Of a DNA stretch of 52,728 nt, positions 25,674 through 33,259 are shown one piece after another. The first letter of the stretch is position 1. Every line of letters starts with the position of its first letter. The stretch comes from JBBQVS01 sp038211295 (GTDB lineage Bacteria; Chloroflexota; Ktedonobacteria; Ktedonobacterales; Ktedonobacteraceae): contig JBBQVS010000019.1 of assembly GCA_038211295.1 (NCBI GenBank), positions 1 through 52,728 on the forward strand. Direction: 5' to 3'. The notes below the pieces were generated by a model. That model made no database searches. It saw only the letters and a program-made list of their open reading frames with translations, and was not told where the DNA came from. The position numbers were made by a program, and so were the translations under genes.

Positions 25674-27732
25674 GGTGGTTTCCCTTCGCTGAAGCTTTTT
25701 TCTTTGCGCTTTTCGCTACTGCTATACTTTTGAAACGTTTCACATTCTTCGCCATATTTCTTTTAAACTTCTTATAGTCTTTATTGTTGTTGAGTGTTTG
25801 CCAGGCCGCGCGAACTGGTTGTAGCCGTGGTGATGGTGCTTTGCGCCGTGTGTTGCCTTTGCCTGTGAGTGGAAGAGTGTTCTGTAGCTTGTAATTGCGA
25901 CTGAAAAGCCACCATTCAAAGCAGAGGGTCAGTAAAAGAAAGGCTGCGACCCAGGGCCAGACCTCGCGCAACTCGCGTGGTACGCTGTTCGGGTCGTTGC
26001 TGAAACTGGTGCTGTGCGCGACAGGGAGTCCTGGTGCGGGTGCAAGCTTTGATTGTGACGGATTGAAAAGGTTGACTGCGAAAGCTCCGTGCAAGTCCTG
26101 TCCGTTGACGCGTTGTGTGACCTGGTACAGGCCAATCTGGTTTGTGTTGGTATAAGCTGATATAGGAAATGGTGGCCCCACTGGTGTTGCCTGTTTGTCG
26201 GGGGCTGTCACTGTCACCTGCTCGGCTCCAGGCCATGTTTGCAGTGTGAGCGGTGCGCCCACCAGTGCCTGACCTGTTCCCGCCACGGGCTGCGGTAAAA
26301 ACCAGTTGACCATGTTGAACATCATTATGGGAAAGGCGGGTTGTAGTGGCAAGTCGCTATTATGCAGGTCAAAGCCAAGCGTGGCGATACGCCGATTGTT
26401 GTTTTCGCCAGCGAGCAAGAGCGGCGTTTCGGGCGAAGAAAGGATGGATTGCGCCCAGAGTGTGGGCGTAAGCTGATGGCTCGCACGCAGCACGCGAACG
26501 CTGCTCACGTCAACCGAGCGTAGTATGTTGAGCGTGTCGGTGCCTGCGTTAATCTGGCTAACGTGAATTTGCGGCCCCACTTTCCCAAAGATATACGAGC
26601 CGTTGGGCGGATTGATGAAGAAAAGCGCACCATTTGGGAGCGTTTTGGGAGCGAAGTCGTCAAAGATTGTCAGGTCATAGTTGCCCGCTGTGTTATATTT
26701 ATCGGGTGTTATTTCGTAAAGACTGAGCGTTGATTGAAGGCGAAGGGCCGACTCAAGAAACGAATTGCCTTTTGTGACAAGCAGGGCGCGACCATGTAGA
26801 GAGCCACCGACGATAGCCCAGGCATCATGATCGGCAACCATTGCATCCTGCGAGACAAGCCGCGCGTGCAAAAAGCGTGTGTTGGACGTGAGCGGCCCCC
26901 ACTGTACGGAACTGCTGGCACCGGCGGGAAGCGTAATGGTTTGTATGTTTACAAGCTGTCCATCGGCATAAAGCTCGACGGGAATCGCGCGTTGTTGATG
27001 ACTGTAATTGACGACTTGTGCAAGCGCAATCAGGTTGCCCTGTACAATGCGTGATGCCAGCGCAAGCAGGGCGGTGTTAGGGGCATCCGTGCCGACACGG
27101 AGGTAGCGGACGGGAAAGGGAATATTCAATGTTTGATCTGGCGTAAGCACATGTCCATCCCCTATGACAAGCAGCTGTGTATGAGAATGTCCCGTCGCGA
27201 GTGAGGTCGCGAGTGAAAGTGCTTGTTCAAGGTCAGCGTTCTGGTTTGTAACCTTCGCGTGTCCAAGTGCTGTATGCAAGCGATTTTTGTCCTGAGATTG
27301 CGCGATAAGAACCAGTGGAGTACGCGCCATAGTGATAAGTGAAAGATGGTCGCTGGAGCCAAGCGTGTCGATAAAGTTGGTGATCTGATTTTTCGCGTTC
27401 TCGAAACGGTTTGGCGCAACGTCTGTAGCTTGCATACTCGCGGAAGACTGCAACAAAATAATGGTGTTGCCACTGACTGGACTGCTACTGAAAATCGCTG
27501 GCCGCGCCAGCACAAGCACGATAAAGGCGGCCGCGAGAATTTGCAGTAACAGGAGTGGTGTTACGCGCAGACGTTGCCAGGGACGACTGGCCTGCAAATC
27601 TTGTAGTGCCTGCTGCCATAACAGTGTGCTACCTATTATCTGTTCCTGCCGTTTGGGACGCATGAAATAGAACACAAGGATGATGGGAATGATGAGCGCA
27701 AAGGCAAGTGCTGCTGGTACAAGAAGATTCAT
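25660..27732 (-). CDS. BatA-like membrane protein with degenerate VWA domain
   Basis: A 690-residue protein. Two helices (LVPAALAFALIIPIILVFYF and LLLLQILAAAFIVLVLARPA) flank the loop with LLWQQALQDLQASRPWQRLR, the classic BatA/aerotolerance N-terminal domain. The VWA follows directly, but the MIDAS is LLQSSASMQ: Gln replaces the first Asp of D-x-S-x-S. The rest is a large extracytoplasmic beta-rich region, one helix near 590 (WPWVAAFLLLTLCFEWWLF), and a Lys-rich cytosolic tail (KKKASAKGNHH). The start is taken at MNLLVP, where family similarity begins and AAGGAG lies upstream. It starts 22 bases after the DUF58 stop. Confidence 0.82.
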   Translation of the reverse strand: MNLLVPAALAFALIIPIILVFYFMRPKRQEQIIGSTLLWQQALQDLQASRPWQRLRVTPLLLLQILAAAFIVLVLARPAIFSSSPVSGNTIILLQSSASMQATDVAPNRFENAKNQITNFIDTLGSSDHLSLITMARTPLVLIAQSQDKNRLHTALGHAKVTNQNADLEQALSLATSLATGHSHTQLLVIGDGHVLTPDQTLNIPFPVRYLRVGTDAPNTALLALASRIVQGNLIALAQVVNYSHQQRAIPVELYADGQLVNIQTITLPAGASSSVQWGPLTSNTRFLHARLVSQDAMVADHDAWAIVGGSLHGRALLVTKGNSFLESALRLQSTLSLYEITPDKYNTAGNYDLTIFDDFAPKTLPNGALFFINPPNGSYIFGKVGPQIHVSQINAGTDTLNILRSVDVSSVRVLRASHQLTPTLWAQSILSSPETPLLLAGENNNRRIATLGFDLHNSDLPLQPAFPIMMFNMVNWFLPQPVAGTGQALVGAPLTLQTWPGAEQVTVTAPDKQATPVGPPFPISAYTNTNQIGLYQVTQRVNGQDLHGAFAVNLFNPSQSKLAPAPGLPVAHSTSFSNDPNSVPRELREVWPWVAAFLLLTLCFEWWLFSRNYKLQNTLPLTGKGNTRRKAPSPRLQPVRAAWQTLNNNKDYKKFKRNMAKNVKRFKSIAVAKSAKKKASAKGNHHANI

Positions 27733-27754
27733 TCCTCTATCGCTCCTTTCTCTA

Positions 27755-28648
27755 TTATTTGACGAGTTCGATTTGCCGTAGCAGACGTTGTACAACTTCT
27801 ATGATAGCCGTGTCACTGGGGATAAGCGTATAAGTCGCCATATTATCATGCGCGAAACTCGCGAGAGCTTGCGTAAAGTCTGCGAAGCGAGCGTGGTATG
27901 CCTGCAAGATGGCGGGTGACATACTTACCTCAACGGTGCTTTTCCCTTCGCTATCGCGTAGACGCCAGTCGCCTTGAATACTTGGCTCAATCTCGTCAGG
28001 AGAGAGAATCTGGAGCAAGGCAACTTCCTGTCGTAACTGGCGAACCGCGCGTACTCCGACTTGATAGCCACCGGGGGCGAGAAAATCCGAAATGATAATG
28101 GTGAGTCCAGGGCCGGTAATAACTCTGCCAAGATCGTACAATGCTCGGTTCAGGTCGGTTGCGCCAGAGTGTGGAAGGCGGTTGAGAAACTCGCCAACCG
28201 TCCAGACGGATGTGCGTCCACTGCCAGCGCGACGATAGTCCGCGAGTTTGTCGGTGAGTGCGCCGAGAAGAACAGTGTCTTCGCATTTGATCGCGATATA
28301 CGACAGGGCAGCAGCGAGCGATCTCGCAAGTTCCATCTTGACGGGTGTGCCATACTGCATGGAGTCGGAGCAATCGAGCAGTACGGTGACGGTAATGTTT
28401 TCCTCGGCCTCAAAGACACGCAAGAAGAGCCGTTCAAGTCGGGCATACGCCCGCCAATCGATGCGGCGAAAGTCATCGCCCGCAGTGTAGTGTCGGTAGT
28501 CCGCGAACTCCATTGAGGTGCCGGGAAGCGGAGAGCGTCGTCGCCCAGAGCGTCCCGTTGCCATCGAGCGGCGCGTGAGCAGTGTTAGATTATCCAGACG
28601 TTGTAGGACGGAGGCATCGAGTGGAAATCGCATTTTCGCGTCAGACAT
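27755..28648 (-). CDS. DUF58 protein with VWA-like MIDAS
   Basis: A 297-residue protein. The DUF58 hallmark G-x-x-x-x-x-R-x-Y-x-x-G-D-D-x-R-x-I-D-W is visible as EFADYRHYTAGDDFRRIDWR near residue 47; LLDCSDSMQYG (MIDAS D-x-S-x-S) follows near 92, and the third MIDAS Asp region is IIISDFLAPGG near 190. DUF58 proteins are cytosolic partners of MoxR ATPases, which are thought to remodel them. Its ATG lies inside the end of moxR (8-base overlap), so translation is coupled. MIDAS is intact, in contrast to the next gene. Confidence 0.9.
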   Translation of the reverse strand: MSDAKMRFPLDASVLQRLDNLTLLTRRSMATGRSGRRRSPLPGTSMEFADYRHYTAGDDFRRIDWRAYARLERLFLRVFEAEENITVTVLLDCSDSMQYGTPVKMELARSLAAALSYIAIKCEDTVLLGALTDKLADYRRAGSGRTSVWTVGEFLNRLPHSGATDLNRALYDLGRVITGPGLTIIISDFLAPGGYQVGVRAVRQLRQEVALLQILSPDEIEPSIQGDWRLRDSEGKSTVEVSMSPAILQAYHARFADFTQALASFAHDNMATYTLIPSDTAIIEVVQRLLRQIELVK

Positions 28649-29729
28649 TGGTAGCCTCTATAACTGCTCTGATGAGCGCGTCGGGTGTTACTCCATCAGC
28701 GAGACCATCGAAATTGAGAATAATACGGTGGCGTAGGGCGGGGTAGGCAACGGCATGTACGTCTTCAATTGAGACGTTATAGCGACCTTCGAGTAAGGCC
28801 CGCACTTTGGACGCGGAAATCATGGCTTGTAACCCGCGTGGGCTGGCTCCATAACGCACGAATTCACGCACCACATCGGGCGCATCATCCTGAGCGGGAT
28901 GAGTCGCGAGGAGTAATTGCACGGCGTGTTCTTTGATATGTGTGGCAATGGGAACGGCACGCGCTATTTCAATCAAGTGGGCGAGTTGCTCACCTGTCGC
29001 GACGGACTTGGCGCGAAGGTTTTGTGTGCCAACGGTGGTGTCGATAATCCGCATCAGGTCTTGCGCTTTAGGAAATTTGACAATAATCTTGAGCAGAAAG
29101 CGGTCAAGCTGCGCTTCTGGTAGGGCGTAGGTGCCTTCCATTTCAAGCGGGTTCTGAGTCGCGAGTACAAAGAAAGGTTTTGGAAGAGGGCGAGTAGCAT
29201 CGCCCACGCTGACGGTGCGCTCTTGCATTCCTTCAAGCAAGGCGGACTGTGTTTTAGGCGTGGCGCGGTTGACTTCATCGGCGAGAACGATATTCGCGAA
29301 GATGGGGCCGGGCTGAAAGCTGAAAACGCGGCGATTGTTCCCTGTGACGCTATCGGCCTGCTCGGTCACGATGGTTGTACCAACAATGTCGGCGGGCATG
29401 AGGTCGGGTGTGAACTGAATACGCGCGAACTTGAGTGTCAGCGCGTCCGAAAGTGTGCGGACGAGTAGCGTTTTGCCCAGGCCAGGAACGCCTTCTAAGA
29501 GTACATGTCCTCCCGCGAAGAGCGCAAGCAGGAGTTCGCGGATGACACGTTCCTGTCCAACCACGATAGAGGTGAGTTCACGTTCCAGACGTTGCGCGGT
29601 ATCTATGAAGGTCGCGATATCCGCCTCGCTCGGCCCTACTGCTTCAGCGAGCAAGCTATCGTGTGTGTCGCTCTGCTGTATTTTTTGTGCGCCTGTCGGC
29701 CCTATTGTGGGGTCGCTTTGCTTTGTCAT
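28641..29729 (-). CDS. MoxR-family AAA+ ATPase
   Basis: A 362-residue AAA+ protein. Walker A is EGVPGLGKTLLVR near residue 80; Walker B is ANIVLADEVNRATPKTQSAL near 147; the MoxR-typical LLEGMQERTVSVGD, FFVLATQNPLEMEGTYALPE (sensor 1) and ASPRGLQAMISASK (sensor 2 Arg) all follow. About 40 residues precede the core. MoxR proteins are chaperone-like and work with DUF58 and VWA proteins, here encoded directly downstream. It starts seven bases after the (Gly-Gln)n protein ends. No key residue is missing. Confidence 0.94.
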   Translation of the reverse strand: MTKQSDPTIGPTGAQKIQQSDTHDSLLAEAVGPSEADIATFIDTAQRLERELTSIVVGQERVIRELLLALFAGGHVLLEGVPGLGKTLLVRTLSDALTLKFARIQFTPDLMPADIVGTTIVTEQADSVTGNNRRVFSFQPGPIFANIVLADEVNRATPKTQSALLEGMQERTVSVGDATRPLPKPFFVLATQNPLEMEGTYALPEAQLDRFLLKIIVKFPKAQDLMRIIDTTVGTQNLRAKSVATGEQLAHLIEIARAVPIATHIKEHAVQLLLATHPAQDDAPDVVREFVRYGASPRGLQAMISASKVRALLEGRYNVSIEDVHAVAYPALRHRIILNFDGLADGVTPDALIRAVIEATNV

Positions 29730-29736
29730 ATTTCTC

Positions 29737-31353
29737 TTATTGCCCTTCTAATGTATTAAAGTAGCCATGCACGAGGTCTTTTACATCTGGTGGCACATTA
29801 CTATTATCAATTGCATCATGCGCGGCCTGATTGTACTGTTCAATGACCTTTGAGTAGGGGACGGACGAGCCATCTTGCACGACGCTATTGGGGCCGTTCT
29901 CTTTATTCTGTGTACTTGTGCCTGCACCTATCTGCCCAGGAACGGTGACTTGCTCATTTTTGCCTTTGCCATCTCCCACCCCATTTTTCCCACCTCCGCC
30001 TCCGCTACCCGTGCCACCCTGTCCTTGCCCTTGCCCTTGTCCTTGCCCTTGCCCTTGTCCTTGCCCTTGTCCTTGCCCTTGCCCCTGCCCCTGCCCTTGC
30101 CCTTGCCCCTGTCCTTGCCCTTGCCCTTGTCCTTGTCCTTGTCCTTGCCCCTGTCCCTGTGGATTCGTTGTACCATCGGTTGAAGTGGCAAGATTATTGG
30201 CGGCTTGTTGTACTCCTTGCGCTGTTTTCCCGATTGCCGCGTCCTGCGCCTGATTGGCCGTATCCTGTGCGCTACCAGCGTCAATGGCGTTCGCGGCATC
30301 CGAGATTTCGCTGGGGGTGCCATTCGCGAGTGCTTTCGCGAGTTGATGGAGCGATTTGCTGAGGGACGGGTTGCTACTTGCTTTGTTTGCGGCCTCCTCA
30401 ACCTGCTGTGCTAACTTCGCGCGTTGTTCGGGCGTGAGTTTACTTACCTGCGACCCCAAACTCTTCAAGGCATCGGCAAGTTTTTGCTTGTCGCCACTTG
30501 CCAGGGCTTGCCCAAGCGTACTCAAGCTGGGGTTGTTGCTGTTCTGTAAAGAGTTGCTTGCGGCTGTACGTCCCTGTATATTGCGTGCGGTCTGTGGGTT
30601 GCGTAGTTGGTCGATCTTTGCCTGGGCCTGGGCGATTGCCTGTTGTGCTTCTACCGTATTTTTTGCCTGTTTGAGCTTTGCCTGAAGGTCTTGCAAAATT
30701 TGGTCAAGCTTTTTCTGTTGCGCGGGCGTGAGTGCTGGCTGTTTCACGAGGTCTTGTCGCACTTTGTCGAGAGCTTTTACCTGCTTTGCGATGGAGCTTT
30801 GAAAAATTGCCTGTTGTTTTAACACGTCATTCATCGGATTGGGAAGAAACACAAGTAACGTGCTGATGACGAGAAGAGCGGCGAAGAAGTAGAACAGCGA
30901 ACGATGGGGACGCAGCGAAAGCGCGATTCGGGGACGATGCTTTTGTAGCTGTTGAAGCGCGTCGCGCCGTTGTAAGCGTGCGAGAATTGAAGCCTCGTCG
31001 CGTAACTCCCACGCTGTTCCCAAACGGTCATAGAGCGCGAGGCGTTTATCAATGTGTTTCGAGGTTTCTACCAGTGAGGGTCGTCGCCAGAGCGCAAGCC
31101 CGAACGCGGCGAGTATACTCAGCAGGCCAGCACCGACGCCCCAATAGATAGCCCCCGCCCAGGGAAAGAGACGCGTGAGCAATAACACAAGACAGAAGAG
31201 GAGCAGGCCCACCACAACGCCACGGAGCGTCCAGCGCAGCGTTTGCTGCACAAGCAGGCGTCTGCGCCAGGGCCGAAGTGCCGCAATGAGGTCTGTACTA
31301 TCAGGCGTGTCTTGTGCAGACGTTGTATTGCGTAAAGGCGTAAGTATTGCCAT
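29737..31353 (-). CDS. Membrane coiled-coil protein with long (Gly-Gln)n tract, MoxR-operon component
   Basis: A 538-residue protein. Two helices near 50-90 (VVVGLLLFCLVLLLTRLFPW and AIYWGVGAGLLSILAAFGLAL) and a third near 150 (LFYFFAALLVISTLLVFLP) sit at the N terminus, resembling DUF4175-type proteins. A long helix-rich region follows (ALTPAQQKKLDQILQDLQAK and similar), then about 24 Gly-Gln dipeptides (about residues 395-445), a Gly-rich stretch (GTGSGGGGGKNGVG), and a C-terminal segment ending DVKDLVHGYFNTLEGQ. The last motif is like the end of DUF4175-type proteins placed next to VWA/MoxR genes. Probably the extracytoplasmic scaffold of the complex. Repeat length may vary between strains. 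Confidence 0.7.
   Translation of the reverse strand: MAILTPLRNTTSAQDTPDSTDLIAALRPWRRRLLVQQTLRWTLRGVVVGLLLFCLVLLLTRLFPWAGAIYWGVGAGLLSILAAFGLALWRRPSLVETSKHIDKRLALYDRLGTAWELRDEASILARLQRRDALQQLQKHRPRIALSLRPHRSLFYFFAALLVISTLLVFLPNPMNDVLKQQAIFQSSIAKQVKALDKVRQDLVKQPALTPAQQKKLDQILQDLQAKLKQAKNTVEAQQAIAQAQAKIDQLRNPQTARNIQGRTAASNSLQNSNNPSLSTLGQALASGDKQKLADALKSLGSQVSKLTPEQRAKLAQQVEEAANKASSNPSLSKSLHQLAKALANGTPSEISDAANAIDAGSAQDTANQAQDAAIGKTAQGVQQAANNLATSTDGTTNPQGQGQGQGQGQGQGQGQGQGQGQGQGQGQGQGQGQGQGQGQGQGQGQGGTGSGGGGGKNGVGDGKGKNEQVTVPGQIGAGTSTQNKENGPNSVVQDGSSVPYSKVIEQYNQAAHDAIDNSNVPPDVKDLVHGYFNTLEGQ
30018..30161. repeat. Hexamer-based microsatellite coding (Gly-Gln)n
   Basis: About 24 tandem copies of a six-base unit (variants of CCTTGC/CCTTGT on the plus strand). 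Third-position variation among units shows that it is not all recent slippage. In-frame gain or loss of whole units would change only tract length. Confidence 0.9.
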
Positions 31354-31407
31354 TATAATGCCTGTTCCTTCTCCGTGTACCTAAGAATATCTTCCAATCC
31401 TAACCAA

Positions 31408-32286
31408 TTATGCTATTATTGATGTTTTCGTTGGTATCGCTGTAGGTGGTCTATTTTGCTGTCGCGAGAAGCGTATCGGACTGTTTGGTCTTACAACAGC
31501 AATGCTTACAACGAAGAATACTACTGTCGCGACAACGCTGATGAGCAAGTATGTGAGCCACACCGCAAGTGTCTTTGAGCCAATAACAACCGTAATGCCC
31601 GTACCATCGGGGTATGTGCTGATAAGTGCCGCTACGGGGTTCCAGGCGTAGAACAGACCTTGCGAATTTTGCTGCCCCTGATATCTTTGAGCTATAGCGA
31701 GAATATACGAAACGACTACGGGCGTGATAATCCAAATGATGATAGCCAGGTACGTAAGTGCTGTCGAGACGGCTGGACGCGCGAGAAAGGTGGAGCAGAG
31801 CAAGCCGAACGTGCCAACCATGATTGCTGTTACAATATAGATGAGTAAACCAAGCAAGACTTGATATGGCGCGACGCCTCCAAAGAAGAAGACCAGGCTA
31901 AAGAGTGGAATGGACGCTGCGATCAAAAGGAATGCGTTGACAAGGCCCGCCACAAGTTTGCCAGAGATAAGCGAGAAGGATGAGAGCCGTGAGCAGAGCA
32001 GTAGATCGAATGTCTGCCGCTCTTTCTCTCCGTTTATGGATGTCGCGGTAAAAGCAGGTGTGATGAAAAGAATGAGAAAGAGTTGCACGACTGAAAGCAG
32101 GTAGTAAAGCTGTTTGCCTACCTGACTGATGCCGTTTCCATAGCCATTGTTATAACTACCGGAGCGGCTAATAAAGAACCAACCGAGAAGGCTCATCAAG
32201 AAAATATAGACAATGATGATCCAGATAGTGCGCTCCCGACGCAGGCGTAGGCGTAGCTCTTTTGTGAGTAGTGCAAAAAAGGTCAT
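31408..32286 (-). CDS. ABC-2 type transporter permease
   Basis: A 292-residue protein with about six membrane helices in ABC-2 (Nat/GldF-type) order: a cytosolic start MTFFALLTKELRLRLRRERT, first helix IWIIIVYIFLMSLLGWFFI, a short coupling segment with SINGEKERQTFDLLLCSRLS (the E-K-E-x-x-T-x-x-x-L-x-x motif of this family), then further helices. Such permeases work with a cytosolic ATPase as a dimer for export or membrane extraction. Its ATG overlaps the end of the ATPase gene by four bases. GldA/GldF-like pairs next to MoxR islands are known in envelope biology; the cargo is unknown. Confidence 0.88.
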   Translation of the reverse strand: MTFFALLTKELRLRLRRERTIWIIIVYIFLMSLLGWFFISRSGSYNNGYGNGISQVGKQLYYLLSVVQLFLILFITPAFTATSINGEKERQTFDLLLCSRLSSFSLISGKLVAGLVNAFLLIAASIPLFSLVFFFGGVAPYQVLLGLLIYIVTAIMVGTFGLLCSTFLARPAVSTALTYLAIIIWIITPVVVSYILAIAQRYQGQQNSQGLFYAWNPVAALISTYPDGTGITVVIGSKTLAVWLTYLLISVVATVVFFVVSIAVVRPNSPIRFSRQQNRPPTAIPTKTSIIA

Positions 32287-33245
32287 GATGGGCTACTCCC
32301 TTCGGTAATACTCATAAATACCTCTTCCAGGCGTCCACCGCTACTGCGAGGGGCGAAAGAGATAACGGGCAGGTCGCGAGTGATGAGCGTCGCGAGTGTG
32401 CGGTTGAGGGCTATATCGTCGCCTACAAAGTCTGCCAGAATGAGCGTGTCTTCGTGATTGATGATATTGCTGATGCCGGGTTGCTCTCGAAGTGCTTCAA
32501 TCACGGCGGGAACATGGTCAATGACGCGTATTTCGAGTTGACGCCCACCACTGAGACGCCGCGATACTTGCTCTACATCGCCTGCCACGATAAGACGCCC
32601 GCCCTGCACAATAGCTACATCGGTACACATCTCTGCCAGTTCGAGCAGAATGTGTGAGCTGATGATAACAGTTTTCCCCATTCCTTGCAAGGTGCGAAGC
32701 AGTTCGCGTAGTTCGACACGCGCACGCGGATCGAGGCCAGAGGCTGGTTCATCAAGCAAGAGCACTTCTGGATTGTGAACGAGGGCGCGAGCCAGACAGA
32801 GCCGCTGCTTCATGCCGCGCGACAGGGTTTCGACCAGAGCGTCGCGTTTCGACGAAAGGTCAACAAGTTCCAGCAGGTCTGTGACGGTCTGAGGGCATTT
32901 CTGACGCGGTACACCGTGAATGCCGGCGTAAAACTCCAGATACTCGGCGGATGTCAAGTCTGGATAAACGCCGAAGAAGTCCGGCATGTAGCCTACTTTG
33001 CGCTGTATAACGCTGGGTGAGGAATGTATCTCTTCGGAATCTATCCAGACCTTCCCGCTACTTGCTGGTAGGAGCGCGGCAAGAATACGCAAAAGTGTTG
33101 TTTTGCCTGCCCCATTGGGGCCAATAAGCCCGTAGATTGCACCTTTAGGTACGTCGAGGTCGAAGTCGCTAAGCGCGTTCACCTTACGGTATCGTTTCGA
33201 GACATTGCGTACTTTTATCATAGGTTCAATTGTCGGCGGTGTCAT
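32283..33245 (-). CDS. ABC transporter ATP-binding protein
   Basis: A 320-residue protein. Walker A is GLIGPNGAGKTTLLRIL, the Q-loop is YMPDFFGVYPDLT, the signature is a variant, LSRGMKQRLCLARAL (LSRGM instead of LSGGQ), Walker B is VLLLDEPASGLDPRAR, and the H-loop is VIISSHILLELAEMC. LSRGMKQR is usual for drug/gliding-type ABC-2 exporters. A C-terminal 80-residue extension resembles the regulatory domain of such ATPases. The start after GGGAGG (MTPPTIEPM) is chosen; a longer reading begins 21 bases earlier and would overlap the upstream stop. It pairs with the permease. Confidence 0.93.
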   Translation of the reverse strand: MTPPTIEPMIKVRNVSKRYRKVNALSDFDLDVPKGAIYGLIGPNGAGKTTLLRILAALLPASSGKVWIDSEEIHSSPSVIQRKVGYMPDFFGVYPDLTSAEYLEFYAGIHGVPRQKCPQTVTDLLELVDLSSKRDALVETLSRGMKQRLCLARALVHNPEVLLLDEPASGLDPRARVELRELLRTLQGMGKTVIISSHILLELAEMCTDVAIVQGGRLIVAGDVEQVSRRLSGGRQLEIRVIDHVPAVIEALREQPGISNIINHEDTLILADFVGDDIALNRTLATLITRDLPVISFAPRSSGGRLEEVFMSITEGSSPS

Positions 33246-33259
33246 GTATATTGCCTCCC

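Noticed and set aside
29875..30253. Long plus-strand frames of Pro-Cys or Pro-Leu repeats
   Set aside because: They are the complement of the (Gly-Gln)n microsatellite in the minus-strand gene, with no ribosome site.
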